DNA of 37,957 nucleotides, taken from Nostocales cyanobacterium LEGE 12452. GTDB taxonomy: Bacteria; Cyanobacteriota; Cyanobacteriia; Cyanobacteriales; Nostocaceae. The first letter of the stretch is position 1, and each line of letters starts with the position of its first letter. Where the stretch lies: positions 1 to 37,957 of the forward strand of contig JADEXV010000049.1 of assembly GCA_015206945.1 (NCBI GenBank). The letters are read 5' to 3'. Positions 7,232 through 16,300 of the stretch are shown here, one piece after another. Position numbers and translations under genes: made by a program. The notes under the pieces are model-generated. The model made no database searches, was not told where the DNA came from, and saw only the letters and a list, made by a program, of their open reading frames with translations.

Positions 7232-8173
7232 CTAGCTGTAGACAGCCCTTGCAAAACGCTCTGCCAAGTAAATAATGTCTTGTCTACGAGCAATTTGGTT
7301 CATCCATTGTTTGGGAATATTTTCCACGCCGTAGTAAATTCCCGCTAACCCACCAGTGACGGCTGCGGTAGTATCGGTATCTCCGCCTAAGTTGACAGCT
7401 TTCAGTACCGCTTCAGAATAAGACGAGCTATTTAACAAACACCATAAGGATGATTCTAAGGTATCAATCACATAACCACCAGAATTAATCTCTTCTGCTG
7501 GTAGCTTGGCAATTTCACCACTGAAAATTCTGCCAAAATGCGGTTTCTCTAACAAAAATTCCCGCATAGAATAAATTGTTTGAATATCTTGTAATCCTTG
7601 TAAATAAGCGGTTTGGAGGTCAGCCCCTTCCAAGAGCGCCACTGCAATACTAATATAAATGCCGCAGGCCATTTGCGATCGCGCATGAGCATGAGTAATC
7701 GCCGAAACATCATGCACTCGCGCCAGCAATTCGCCTAAAGTCAAGTTTCTGTGACAATAAGCCATCGGCAAGATTCTCATCAACGAACCGTTGCCATTAC
7801 TATTTTCAACCTTACCACCCGCCTGATGGGGAACAACTCCCTGTTTCAGGCGCATAATTGCTGTGTGAGTAGTTTGACCAATATCAAAGACATCACCACG
7901 GGGAGTCCAGTAAGCCTCCTTGTACCAGCGCCAGAAGGAATTGGCTATAGCATCCAACGAATACCCCCTGCAAAGGCATTCTGCCAAGCAAAAGCTTAAG
8001 GAACTGTCATCTGACCAAGTTCCTGGTGGTTGATTCCATGTGCCATAACCCTGCATCGTTGTCACTGGAGATTTTGCTCGTTCAGCACGGCTAGTAAACT
8101 CCACCGGCACACCCAACGCATCACCGACACATAAACCCATCAAACCAGATAACGTTTTTGCAGCGGTTAGCAT
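7232..8173 (-). CDS. ADP-ribosylglycohydrolase family protein (DraG/ARH type)
   Basis: A 313-residue all-helical hydrolase. Metal-binding motifs of the ADP-ribosylglycohydrolase family are intact: G-D18-A-L-G near the N-terminus, T52-W-S-D55-D56-S, the N-G-N-G-S-L-M-R segment at about 126-133, H-A-H-A-R-S at 161-166, and the C-terminal G-G-D265-T-D267-T-T-A-A box followed by GGLAG. These normally hold two Mg2+ or Mn2+ ions that cleave ADP-ribose from arginine (DraG), from other substrates, or free ADP-ribosyl conjugates. There is no nitrogenase gene or DraT nearby, so it should not be called DraG. It stands alone, convergent with cutA. Confidence 0.9.
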   Translation of the reverse strand: MLTAAKTLSGLMGLCVGDALGVPVEFTSRAERAKSPVTTMQGYGTWNQPPGTWSDDSSLSFCLAECLCRGYSLDAIANSFWRWYKEAYWTPRGDVFDIGQTTHTAIMRLKQGVVPHQAGGKVENSNGNGSLMRILPMAYCHRNLTLGELLARVHDVSAITHAHARSQMACGIYISIAVALLEGADLQTAYLQGLQDIQTIYSMREFLLEKPHFGRIFSGEIAKLPAEEINSGGYVIDTLESSLWCLLNSSSYSEAVLKAVNLGGDTDTTAAVTGGLAGIYYGVENIPKQWMNQIARRQDIIYLAERFARAVYS

Positions 8174-8565
8174 TATTCAATCTCCACAATAATTGCTCAA
8201 AATTAACTTTATAGATTCCCTCTATAGCTTGTTGCAACAGATGCTACAGCCTAGTTTTTCATCCTCTATGAAAAGTTTGGGAAAATTTTTAATCAGGTAT
8301 TTTATTTACCATATTCAGGCTTAGTTTTAGTTCCAAATATTGTGCCAGTTTTCAAAGCGTCTATTTTTGGAACAAAGAACCCAGATGAAAAGACATTGAA
8401 TGTAATTATAACAGCTTATTTCTGATTTTTAGGGATAGTTAGCCCTTAAGCATTATGCATCAATAGCAACATTCATTTAATAAAATCTGGGAAACATTTG
8501 GAACATTCTCATACAATTTTCGACTTGGAATATACAAGTAAAAAATACAAAATTTGGTAAAAATT
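8174..8565. other. AT-rich divergent intergenic region
   Basis: 392 bp between the minus-strand hydrolase and the plus-strand exported protein. It must hold both promoters. No small gene, RNA or strong repeat was seen. A GGTAAAAATT sequence just before the ATG at 8566 is not a good Shine-Dalgarno. Confidence 0.5.
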
Positions 8566-9105
8566 ATGAAACGCTTACTCAAGTCTTTCATGACAATTTC
8601 TGCATTGTCTTCCTTGATAATTGCTCCTTTTGTTCTATCAGATGGCCAAGCTTCTGCTGAAACTAAAAAGGGTACTGATGCTAGTTATGTTGGTGCTGGT
8701 GTTGCAGCTGGCGTTACCAGTGGCGGACAAGGCATTAACGATGATGCCACATTTGGTGGTAATGTCACAGGTCGCGTGAAATTAGGAACTACGCCGTTTT
8801 CTGCACGCGGTAATGTCCTCTGGAGTGATAAAACAAGTGCCATAATTCCAGAACTTTCTGTGGATGTGCCTATCGCTAATAGAACTAATGCCTATTTAAC
8901 TGGTGGTTATTCTTTTGTTGAAAAAGATGGCTCACCAACTCCTATAGGTAATAGAGATTCGGTAGTGGTAGGTGCTGGCGTGGAATCGGAAGTTGCTAAC
9001 AACTTCCTCGTCTACACTAATGCCAAAGTAGGACTTGGTGCTTACCAAAATAGCGATGCTTCTGCTGTTAGCATCAATGGTGGTATTGGTTATCGCTTCA
9101 AATAA
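8566..9105 (+). CDS. exported glycine-rich protein, probable small outer-membrane-barrel-like
   Basis: A 179-residue protein with a classical signal peptide: MKRLLK, a hydrophobic core, and a likely cleavage after Q-A-S-A near residue 31. The mature part alternates short hydrophobic and polar segments rich in Gly and Ser (YVGAGVAAGVTSG, FSARGNVLWS, AYLTGGYSF, VVVGAGVESE, SINGGIGYRFK). This is the pattern of amphipathic beta strands, and it ends in a terminal phenylalanine-lysine after an aromatic strand. It is likely a periplasmic or outer-membrane beta-barrel-like protein. The frame opens four codons earlier at a TTG, but the ATG starts the signal peptide exactly. Function unknown. Two hairpins lie downstream. 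Confidence 0.75.
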   Translation: MKRLLKSFMTISALSSLIIAPFVLSDGQASAETKKGTDASYVGAGVAAGVTSGGQGINDDATFGGNVTGRVKLGTTPFSARGNVLWSDKTSAIIPELSVDVPIANRTNAYLTGGYSFVEKDGSPTPIGNRDSVVVGAGVESEVANNFLVYTNAKVGLGAYQNSDASAVSINGGIGYRFK

Positions 9106-9113
9106 AAGATTAT

Positions 9114-9157
9114 TGAGTCCTCAGTCAGTTTATACTTTACTTAGTACTTAGGACTCA
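9114..9157 (+). terminator. hairpin downstream of the exported-protein gene
   Basis: TGAGTCCT (9114-9121) pairs with AGGACTCA (9150-9157). It lies 9 bp after the stop at 9105. There is no T-run, so it may protect the transcript end or be part of a dispersed repeat. Confidence 0.4.
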
Positions 9158-9180
9158 GCACTTCTTCACTCACTACTCCA

Positions 9181-9227
9181 AAAAGCTGGTTTTGTTAAGT
9201 ATTACATCACTGACAAAGCCAGCTTTT
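9181..9227 (+). terminator. probable terminator before sir
   Basis: AAAAGCTGGTTTTGT (9181-9195) and ACAAAGCCAGCTTTT (9213-9227) form a 15-bp inverted repeat with a single G-U pair. It ends in TTTT and separates the exported-protein gene from the sulfite reductase leader. Confidence 0.5.
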
Positions 9228-9259
9228 GCCGTGATAAAATTAAAATATTCCTCATTATT

Positions 9260-9306
9260 CCGGCCGGATTACCGGGGATCAAATAGCCGAAGGGTGCTGA
9301 TTCGGC
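9260..9306 (+). promoter_or_regulatory. structured leader of sir
   Basis: Within 85 bp of the sir start lie a CCGGCCGG palindrome (9260-9267), a further CCGG (9272-9275), and a 6-bp hairpin GCCGAA/TTCGGC (9286-9291 with 9301-9306). This small GC-rich block in AT-rich DNA may be a regulatory leader or protein-binding site. No known riboswitch was recognised. Confidence 0.35.
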
Positions 9307-9344
9307 GTCTACTAATGCTTTATTGAGAATACTATACAAGTCTA

Positions 9345-11261
9345 ATGGTTAAATCTGCTCCTTCCCCCATCGCAACCCGTAAGCCTTCCAAAGTAGAAGG
9401 AATCAAGGAAAATAGTAATTTTTTGCGTGAACCTGTAGCAACTGAGATCCTTCAAGACACTACCCATTTTACTGAAAATGCGGTGCAGCTTTTGAAGTAT
9501 CACGGTTCTTACCAGCAGGATAACCGCGACAACCGCACCAAGGGACAGGAAAAAGATTACCAGTTTATGCTGCGGACAAAAAATCCGGGTGGTTTAGTAC
9601 CGCCGCAGCTGTATCTAGCTTTAGATAAAATCGCTGATGAGTATGGCAACCACACGTTACGAGCAACTACCCGTCAAGGTTTCCAACTGCACGGAATTTT
9701 AAAGAAGAATCTTAAATCAGCGATCGCCACAATTGTCAAGAACCTGGGTTCGACTTTGGGAGCTTGCGGCGATATTAATCGAAATGTGATGGCACCACCA
9801 GCCCCCTTTAAGAATCGCCCAGAGTATCAGTATGCTTGGGAGTATGCTCAGAATATTGCTGACTTACTGACAGCGCAAACAGGTGCTTATTACGAAATTT
9901 GGTTAGATGGGGAAAAAGCCATTAGTGCTGAAGAAGCCCCAGAGGTGAAGGCGGCGCGACAACGCAATGGAAATGGGACAATTATCCATGGCAACGAAGA
10001 ACCGATTTATGGCACGTATTATATGCCCCGCAAGTTCAAAATTTGCGTGACAGTACCAGGGGATAATTCGATTGATTTATATTCTCAAGACCTAACGTTG
10101 GTAGTGATTACCAATAAAAAGAAGCAATTAGAAGGATTTAATATTTTTGCTGGTGGTGGTTTAGGTAGAACCCACGGTAAAGAAGAAACTTTCGCTAGGT
10201 TAGCAGACCCCATCGGTTATGTGGCGAAGGATGACGTTTACGACATAGTGAAAGCGATTGTTGCTACCCAGAGAGATTATGGCGATCGCACCGACCGTCG
10301 TCACGCCAGATTAAAATATCTAATCAACGACTGGGGTGTAGATAAATTCCGCACCCAAGTTGAAGAATATTTCGGCAAACCAGTCGAAGCCTTCAAACCA
10401 CTGCCAGAGTTTAAATTTCACGACTTCCTCGGCTGGAATGAACAAGGGGATGGCAAGCTATTCTTAGGAATTTCCATTGACAATGGTCGAGTCAAAGATG
10501 AAGGTTCGTTTCAACTAAAAACCGCCTTGCGGGAAATTGTCGAACAGTTCAACTTACCCATCCGTCTGACACCCAACCATAACTTGATTTTTTACGATAT
10601 CGAACCAAATAGCAAAGAAGCGATTCAAGACATTCTTAGCCGTAACGGTGTTGGAGACGACCCCAGTAAAATCGAACCTTTAGTGCGGTATGCAATGGCT
10701 TGTCCGGCTTTGCCCACTTGTGGCTTGGCAATCACAGAATCAGAACGCGCAATACCAGGCATTTTGGAGCGGATTCGCGCTCTGTTGAATAAATTAGGTT
10801 TACAAAAAGAACATTTTGTGGTAAGGATGACAGGATGTCCCAATGGCTGCGCTCGTCCTTACTTGGCAGAATTGGCCTTTGTCGGTAGCGCTCCAGAATC
10901 TTACCAACTATGGTTAGGGGGTTCGCCAAATCAGACTCGACTGGCACAACCTTACATAGAAAAGCTGCACCATAATGACTTGGAAACCTTTTTAGAACCG
11001 ATTTTTGTTTACTTTAAGAAATCTCGGAAATCGAAAGAAAGCTTTGGTGATTTTTGCGATCGCGTTGGTTTTGATGCCATCCGCGAATTTGCTGCTAGCT
11101 ACGAACCCCAAACAGCTAATGGTGCAAACAAATCGCGTCATCGGGTCAATTTGAAAGAAGAGGTTTATACCAAGCTGAAGGAAGTAGCAGAAAGTCAAGG
11201 TAAGCCCATGACTCAGTTAGTTACTGAAGCGCTAGAGGTTTACTTCCAGAATCTTTCGTAA
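9345..11261 (+). CDS. sir: ferredoxin-dependent sulfite reductase
   Basis: Catalyses six-electron reduction of sulfite to sulfide for cysteine synthesis, with electrons from photosynthetic ferredoxin, in the cytoplasm. The 638-residue product has the two-repeat sulfite/nitrite reductase fold. The siroheme/[4Fe-4S] cysteines are C453-x5-C459 and C498-x3-C502 ([11 protein letters not shown]). Conserved substrate-side basic residues occur in [13 protein letters not shown] and near GACGDINRN. It is longer than the core enzyme: after the reductase ends near residue 590 a tail (about 597-638) reads like a ribbon-helix-helix DNA-binding unit. It is a single-gene unit followed by a terminator. The ATG start has no obvious Shine-Dalgarno. 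Sulfite rather than nitrite is assigned from overall similarity to cyanobacterial Sir. Confidence 0.95.
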   Translation: MVKSAPSPIATRKPSKVEGIKENSNFLREPVATEILQDTTHFTENAVQLLKYHGSYQQDNRDNRTKGQEKDYQFMLRTKNPGGLVPPQLYLALDKIADEYGNHTLRATTRQGFQLHGILKKNLKSAIATIVKNLGSTLGACGDINRNVMAPPAPFKNRPEYQYAWEYAQNIADLLTAQTGAYYEIWLDGEKAISAEEAPEVKAARQRNGNGTIIHGNEEPIYGTYYMPRKFKICVTVPGDNSIDLYSQDLTLVVITNKKKQLEGFNIFAGGGLGRTHGKEETFARLADPIGYVAKDDVYDIVKAIVATQRDYGDRTDRRHARLKYLINDWGVDKFRTQVEEYFGKPVEAFKPLPEFKFHDFLGWNEQGDGKLFLGISIDNGRVKDEGSFQLKTALREIVEQFNLPIRLTPNHNLIFYDIEPNSKEAIQDILSRNGVGDDPSKIEPLVRYAMACPALPTCGLAITESERAIPGILERIRALLNKLGLQKEHFVVRMTGCPNGCARPYLAELAFVGSAPESYQLWLGGSPNQTRLAQPYIEKLHHNDLETFLEPIFVYFKKSRKSKESFGDFCDRVGFDAIREFAASYEPQTANGANKSRHRVNLKEEVYTKLKEVAESQGKPMTQLVTEALEVYFQNLS

Positions 11262-11290
11262 GCGGAAAAATTGAAGATAATGAAATCAAA

Positions 11291-11325
11291 GAGAGACACA
11301 GATAAATCCATCTGTGTCTTTCTCG
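11291..11325 (+). terminator. terminator after sir
   Basis: AGACACAGAT (11294-11303) pairs with ATCTGTGTCT (11310-11319) over a 6-nt loop, extendable outward through GAG/TTC pairs. It lies 30 bp after the sir stop. Confidence 0.55.
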
Positions 11326-11373
11326 CGTAAATCCTAATACAGTTAGGTAACACATCCACAGGAAAACTGAACT

Positions 11374-12018
11374 ATGGTAACAACAGCAAAATTCGCAGAA
11401 ACTAGGGATGTGCTGCAAAACATCAGCTGGCAGACATTCAAAGCTATGCTGGCAGATATGGGATGTGAACGAAATAAAAGGCTAGCTTATGACAACGGAA
11501 TAGTAGAAATTATGACTCCGCTAATGCCGCACGAGAATTCAAACCGTCTCATTGAAGGTTTTGTTCTTGTGCTGTGTGAAGAATTTGGTTTAGAAGTTAA
11601 AAGCGCTGGCTCGTTGACTATGACGCGGGATGATTTGGAGCAAGGAGGCGAGCCGGACAGTAGTTACTATATCCAAAACGAATTTTTAGTCCGTAACAAA
11701 GAAAATATTGACCTAAATACAGATCCACCACCAGACATAGTACTGGAAGTAGAATATTCCAGACCCAAGATAGACAAGTTAAGCCTTTATGCTTCAATGG
11801 GAGTCCCAGAATTCTGGCGATATAACGGAAATGTCTTGAGAATCTACGCCCTTAACAGTGGACAATACTCGCAAAGCGATCGCAGTCCAACTTTTGCGCC
11901 TGTGCTGGTAACAGAGATTCCCCGATTTATCCAAGAAAGCAAGAAACTTGGACAAATAGCAGCAACCCGTGCTTTCCGTACCTGGGTTAGACAACAGATG
12001 TCTACAGCAGGGCAATAA
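11374..12018 (+). CDS. Uma2 family (DUF820) putative endonuclease
   Basis: A 214-residue protein of the Uma2/DUF820 family, which is massively expanded in filamentous cyanobacteria and has a PD-(D/E)XK nuclease fold. Visible hallmarks are the N-terminal W-x-x-F-K-A-M-L region, H-E-N-x-N near residue 53, G-G-E-P-D-S-S-Y-Y (active-site Asp), and P-D-I-V-L-E-V-E-Y-S with K-I-D-K-L-x-L-Y-A-S-M-G-V-P-E-F-W, the most typical family signature. The substrate and biological role of the family are unknown. The first residues are in a good ATG context. It stops 13 bp before rsmE and is probably cotranscribed with it by chance rather than by function. Confidence 0.88.
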   Translation: MVTTAKFAETRDVLQNISWQTFKAMLADMGCERNKRLAYDNGIVEIMTPLMPHENSNRLIEGFVLVLCEEFGLEVKSAGSLTMTRDDLEQGGEPDSSYYIQNEFLVRNKENIDLNTDPPPDIVLEVEYSRPKIDKLSLYASMGVPEFWRYNGNVLRIYALNSGQYSQSDRSPTFAPVLVTEIPRFIQESKKLGQIAATRAFRTWVRQQMSTAGQ

Positions 12019-12031
12019 TTTATTAAGAAAA

Positions 12032-12739
12032 ATGTCTCAACTGCAAAGAATTGCGATCGCACCCTCCCAATTTCAACAAGGGCAAATTTTACTCACCAAA
12101 GAACAACAACATTATTTGGGCCGGGTGTTGCGCTTGCATGAAGGCGATCGCTTTATTGCAATGGATGGTAATGGAAAATGGTGGTTAGCGCAGCTAGCAG
12201 GCGAACAAGCACAGGTTTTAGAAGCGCTTTTGGTGGAAACTGAATTACCTGTATCAATTACCTTGATGGTGGCGTTACCCAAAGGCAATGGATTTGATGA
12301 AGTGGTGCGGTGTTGTACAGAGTTGGGAGTAACTTGTATTGCACCAGTATTGAGCGATCGCACTTTGCTTCATCCTAGTCCTCAAAAGCTTGAACGCTGG
12401 CGGCGCATCGCTGCGGAAGCCGCCGAGCAATCAGAGCGCTCGTTTGTACCGACAATTTTAGAGCCTGTTACTTTTAACACTGCTGTCAACGCTAATCAGA
12501 CAAGTCAGCGTTACATTTGTGAGGCTCGCGGTGAGTATCCCCATTTAAACAAGGTGCTGAATAGCATCTCTGAGGAGATTGTCATTGCTACTGGGCCAGA
12601 GGGAGGATGGACAACACAAGAAATTGAAAATGCAAAGTTAGCTGGATTTCAGGCTGTTTCACTTGGTCGCCGCATCCTGAGAGCAGTTACAGCCCCAGTA
12701 GTAGCATTATCCTTGATTACCGCAACTTGTGAAGTATAA
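12032..12739 (+). CDS. rsmE: 16S rRNA (uracil1498-N3)-methyltransferase RsmE
   Basis: Methylates N3 of U1498 in helix 44 of 16S rRNA using S-adenosylmethionine. The 235-residue product has the N-terminal PUA-like domain (about 1-70, with HYLGRVLRLHEGD) and the SPOUT trefoil-knot domain. The SAM-binding knot motifs are clear: T-E-L-G-V-T near the middle, A-A-E-A-A-E-Q-S-E-R-S, I-A-T-G-P-E-G-G-W, and L-G-R-R-I-L-R-A-V-T-A close to the C-terminus. The frame is open 21 codons further upstream inside the Uma2 gene, but ATG 12032 starts at the canonical beginning of the family and was chosen. A near-perfect hairpin (12751-12776) follows the stop. Confidence 0.95.
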   Translation: MSQLQRIAIAPSQFQQGQILLTKEQQHYLGRVLRLHEGDRFIAMDGNGKWWLAQLAGEQAQVLEALLVETELPVSITLMVALPKGNGFDEVVRCCTELGVTCIAPVLSDRTLLHPSPQKLERWRRIAAEAAEQSERSFVPTILEPVTFNTAVNANQTSQRYICEARGEYPHLNKVLNSISEEIVIATGPEGGWTTQEIENAKLAGFQAVSLGRRILRAVTAPVVALSLITATCEV

Positions 12740-12750
12740 ATGATTTATAG

Positions 12751-12776
12751 CTCACGCAAAATTACTTTTGCATGAG
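12751..12776 (+). terminator. hairpin after rsmE
   Basis: CTCACGCAAAA pairs with TTTTGCATGAG across TTAC with one C-A mismatch. It lies 12 bp after the rsmE stop and before the TPR gene; no T-run follows. Confidence 0.4.
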
Positions 12777-12807
12777 ACATCACTCCAACGTGTATTTAAA
12801 GTAAGTG

Positions 12808-13872
12808 ATGATTGAGCAAGTTGCGATCGCCTTTGAGCATAAAGACTATCAGACAGCAGCTAAATTACTCAAACAGCTGCAAAAAGAATCACCCGAAAAT
12901 CCTTGGGTACAATATTATCTCGGTCGGTTATATGAAGTATCTCAAAAGCGCCAAGATGCAGAAAAAATTTATCGGCAACTGCTGCGAGATACAAGGAACG
13001 CCAAAATAGTAACGCTCGCACGCGAAGGTTTGCGACGGCTACAAGAAATCGAGCTAGAAGAAAAACAAAGAGCTATTTCTCAAGCAACGACCCAAGCAAG
13101 TGGCATTGAGCTTGGCGTACTAGTCTTAGAGCCACTTAGTACCGAGATGAAACCAGAAGCATCTCGAAAATTCGCCCAGATTATGCAGCTAGACCCCTAC
13201 ACTGCACGGTTGGTACTGCCAAGTCGTGGTTGGAGATTGTACCGTACCGGTCAAGTAGGAGAACTAGAATTTTATGGCGAACAGCTACAGCAGGCTGGTA
13301 TTCCTTGTTTTTGGACAACAATAGCGCAAATTCAGCAAATTCAAGTTTATCAAGTCAAATATTTCCAAGCATCTACCCCACAAGCTACTGTTGTTTGTCG
13401 TAACGAGGTAAATCAACTCGGTTCTCTCACCTTTGACTGGTCAGAAGTCACAGCAAGAGTAGTAGGACTTTTGCCCATTTTTGAACAAGTTGTAGATGTT
13501 GATGCTCGACATAAACTGGAATGGAAAACTCAAACACAAGACTATGCCCAGTTTTGTGATTTACACATACCTGGTAGACGTTCCATTCTCCGACTTTATG
13601 ATAATGGCTATGAATTTCAGCAAGGTTTAGAAATCATTCCTCAAGCTAGCCAAAATACAATCAGAATTAATTGGAATAGTTTATCAAGTTGGATTGAGCA
13701 GCAACTACCTCAAGTCAAAACCTGGTCAGATTTCACATCTTTTGCAGATACAACATTAGATCAAACAGAAATGTTGAGTCATATCAAGTCTCACATCGAT
13801 CTGTTTCGTAGGGAACAGACTAATTGGGATTCAGCTTTTCATTTGTATAGTGGATTGGTGTTTGTTAAATAA
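12808..13872 (+). CDS. TPR-repeat protein, cyanobacterial, unknown function
   Basis: A 354-residue soluble protein. The N-terminal 85 residues hold two to three tetratricopeptide-like helical hairpins (DYQTAAKLLKQLQKESPENPW, then WVQYYLGRLYE and AEKIYRQLLRD), expected to mediate protein-protein contacts. The remaining 260 residues form a domain I do not recognise, with a well-ordered alternation of strands (GIELGVLVLEPL, WRLYRTGQVGELEFY, LPIFEQVVDVD, LRLYDNGYEFQQG). GTG at 12805 and ATG at 12808 are both possible, and ATG is preferred. It lies 73 bp ahead of the VIT/VWA gene on the same strand. Confidence 0.8.
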   Translation: MIEQVAIAFEHKDYQTAAKLLKQLQKESPENPWVQYYLGRLYEVSQKRQDAEKIYRQLLRDTRNAKIVTLAREGLRRLQEIELEEKQRAISQATTQASGIELGVLVLEPLSTEMKPEASRKFAQIMQLDPYTARLVLPSRGWRLYRTGQVGELEFYGEQLQQAGIPCFWTTIAQIQQIQVYQVKYFQASTPQATVVCRNEVNQLGSLTFDWSEVTARVVGLLPIFEQVVDVDARHKLEWKTQTQDYAQFCDLHIPGRRSILRLYDNGYEFQQGLEIIPQASQNTIRINWNSLSSWIEQQLPQVKTWSDFTSFADTTLDQTEMLSHIKSHIDLFRREQTNWDSAFHLYSGLVFVK

Positions 13873-13944
13873 TTCGTAACTCGTAATTAAGTTACTTATT
13901 ACCTACTTTAAAAAGTAAGCTCACAAATCAAATAGGAGTCTTCT

Positions 13945-16266
13945 ATGAATATAGTAAGTGATAAAAACCAACAATTAGGGGGTTTGTACGTTCAATCGCC
14001 TCAAGGAGAGCAACTAGTTTTTCCGCTCAAGCATACAGAAGTTATCGCCAAAATTGCCGGTAATTTATCACGAGTTGATGTCATCCAAAGCTTTGAAAAT
14101 CCATTCACGCAGCCTTTAGAAGCAGTGTATATCTTTCCGTTACCTGATGAGGCAGCGGTGGATGACATGGAAATAAAAATAGGCGATCGCATCATCAAAG
14201 GTAATATTAAAAAACGTGAAGAAGCTGTAGCCATCTACGAAAAGGCAAAACAAGAAGGACGCACCGCCGGACTCCTAGAACAGGAACGAGAGAACATTTT
14301 TACCCAATCTCTAGCTAACATCAAACCTGGGGAACAAATTTATGTCACAATTCGTTATACTGAAAGTTTAAAATTTGAGGCGGGAAACTACGAATTTGTT
14401 TTCCCGATGGTAGTGGGGCCAAGATATATTCCAGGAACGCCAATAGATGGTAGCGGTGATACAGACCAAGTTCCTGATGCTTCTCGCATCACACCGCCTG
14501 TAGTCTCACAAGGATCGCGATCGCGTCACAATATTAATGTCACAGTCGAAATTGATGCAGGTTTACCAATTTCTGAAGTGCGTTCTCCTTCCCATCAATT
14601 AAAAATTGAACACTCAGGTCAAATTGTGCGGATTCAATTAGCTGGAGAAGATACAATTCCCAACAAAGATTTAATTCTCCGCTATCAAGTTTCTAGTGAA
14701 GAAACTCAATCTACAGTATTCACCCAAGCCGACGATCGCGGCGGACATTTTGCAATATACCTGATTCCAGCTTTGGAATATTCCACTGATGAGATTGTCC
14801 CCAAAGATGTCGTATTTTTGGTGGATACTTCTGGTTCCCAATCTGGCGATCCGTTGCAAAAGTGTCAGGAATTGATGCGACGATTTATCAATGGGTTGAA
14901 TCCCAACGATACTTTCACAATTATCGATTTTTCCGATAGAGTCAGGCAGTTATCGCCAACACCTCTGCCGAATACACCAGAAAATCGTGCTCAAGCGATC
15001 GCTTACATTAACAATTTACAAGCTGATGGCAGTACAGAAATGCTCAGTGGCATTCGTACAGCCATAAATTTCCCCACACCAGTCGGAAGATTACGCAGCA
15101 TTGTACTTCTAACTGATGGCTACATTGGTAACGAAAATGAGATTTTAGCAGAAGTACAACAGCATCTCCAACCGGGAAATCGCCTTTATAGTTTCGGTGC
15201 TGGTAGTTCAGTCAACCGTTTTTTACTAAATCGCATCGCCGAAATTGGCCGGGGAATATCCCGAATTATTCGTCATGATGAACCCACAGAAGAGGTTGCC
15301 GAAAAGTTCTACAGGCAAATCAATAACCCTGTACTCACGAATATTCAAATCTCTTGGCAGGGTGACACAGAATCGCCTGTGATTTACCCAAAGGTAGCGC
15401 CTGATTTATTCTGCGAACAACCATTAGTTTTGTTTGGTCGCAAACAAGATAGAGTTAATGGAAATTTGCAAATTTCCGGCATTGCTGCGGGCGGTAAGCA
15501 CTATGAAAAAACGTTTAACCTCAAATTTGAGGAAACAGGAAATATTGCTGTAGCGCAGTTGTGGGGGCGTGCTTCTATCAAAGATTTGATGAATCAAATG
15601 GTGAGCTTTGAAACTAAAGCTGGTGTAGAAGCAGTTACAGAAACAGCCTTAACTTATCAACTGCTTTCTCAATACACAGCTTTTGTGGCTGTTAGCGATG
15701 ACGTGCGGGTTGAACCAGGAAGCGAATACTTGTCTATGCAAGTCCCGGTAGAAATGCCGGAAGCAGTTAGTTACCAAGGAGTGTTTGGCAATGCTCCGGC
15801 TGGCGGTTTTGCGCCTCAAATGAAATTCTCAACATTATCAGCACCAGCTCCAGCAGAAGCTCCAGATTTTCTTCGGCAAAAGCTATCGCCACAATCTCCA
15901 GCAGCCATAGAAGCTGAGATGTCTTTGTGCTTTGATTTTTTCGAGGAGATGGAACAAGATGAATTATTAGACGTAGGCATCAACCATCAGTTAGAAGTCA
16001 TCAGTGTTACTGGCTTGGATGACACAGAAATTGCTGACTTAACCCAACACCTTCAACAACTAAACTTTCCTTCAGGCTTTAGTGGTGAAATCGTCTTTGA
16101 GTTCACCGTCAAGAAAGGTCGGGTAGAACGGGTAGTTTTGGATGAGGAAACCTCTACTCTAAAAGATCCAGTTGTAGTGGAGAAAATTAAGCGATCGCTC
16201 CTAATTTGGAGAGTTCCTCCATCTACAATTGGCAAAGTTATCTTAACCTTGCATCTTCGCGTTTAA
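13945..16266 (+). CDS. VIT and von Willebrand factor A domain protein with TonB-like C-terminus
   Basis: A 773-residue protein of inter-alpha-trypsin-inhibitor-heavy-chain architecture. A VIT domain fills about residues 8-150 (PLKHTEVIAKIAGNLSRVDV, FENPFTQPLEAVYIFPLPD). A VWA domain occupies about 285-460 with an intact MIDAS metal site: D294-T-S296-G-S298, the later T in DGSTEM and D in LLTDGY. It then runs through a beta-rich region and a Pro/Ala linker to a C-terminal 90-residue segment (GEIVFEFTVKKGRVERVVLD, then KVILTLHLRV) resembling TonB/AgmX C-terminal domains. No signal peptide or transmembrane helix is visible, so location is uncertain. A ribosome-binding site TAGGAG precedes the ATG. 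Confidence 0.88.
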   Translation: MNIVSDKNQQLGGLYVQSPQGEQLVFPLKHTEVIAKIAGNLSRVDVIQSFENPFTQPLEAVYIFPLPDEAAVDDMEIKIGDRIIKGNIKKREEAVAIYEKAKQEGRTAGLLEQERENIFTQSLANIKPGEQIYVTIRYTESLKFEAGNYEFVFPMVVGPRYIPGTPIDGSGDTDQVPDASRITPPVVSQGSRSRHNINVTVEIDAGLPISEVRSPSHQLKIEHSGQIVRIQLAGEDTIPNKDLILRYQVSSEETQSTVFTQADDRGGHFAIYLIPALEYSTDEIVPKDVVFLVDTSGSQSGDPLQKCQELMRRFINGLNPNDTFTIIDFSDRVRQLSPTPLPNTPENRAQAIAYINNLQADGSTEMLSGIRTAINFPTPVGRLRSIVLLTDGYIGNENEILAEVQQHLQPGNRLYSFGAGSSVNRFLLNRIAEIGRGISRIIRHDEPTEEVAEKFYRQINNPVLTNIQISWQGDTESPVIYPKVAPDLFCEQPLVLFGRKQDRVNGNLQISGIAAGGKHYEKTFNLKFEETGNIAVAQLWGRASIKDLMNQMVSFETKAGVEAVTETALTYQLLSQYTAFVAVSDDVRVEPGSEYLSMQVPVEMPEAVSYQGVFGNAPAGGFAPQMKFSTLSAPAPAEAPDFLRQKLSPQSPAAIEAEMSLCFDFFEEMEQDELLDVGINHQLEVISVTGLDDTEIADLTQHLQQLNFPSGFSGEIVFEFTVKKGRVERVVLDEETSTLKDPVVVEKIKRSLLIWRVPPSTIGKVILTLHLRV

Positions 16267-16269
16267 TCT

Positions 16270-16297
16270 ATAGAGACCGTAAATTTACGGTCTCTAT
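16270..16297. terminator. 28-bp perfect palindrome, bidirectional terminator
   Basis: TAGAGACCGTAAA and TTTACGGTCTCTA abut to form an uninterrupted palindrome extended by one A-T pair. It fills almost all of the 34 bp between the convergent VIT/VWA and Ala/Lys-rich genes, so it most likely ends both transcripts. Confidence 0.7.
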
Positions 16298-16300
16298 GAA

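Noticed and set aside
7232-8173. Nitrogenase-regulating DraG
   Set aside because: The family fits, but neither DraT nor nitrogenase genes are near, and the family has many other substrates.
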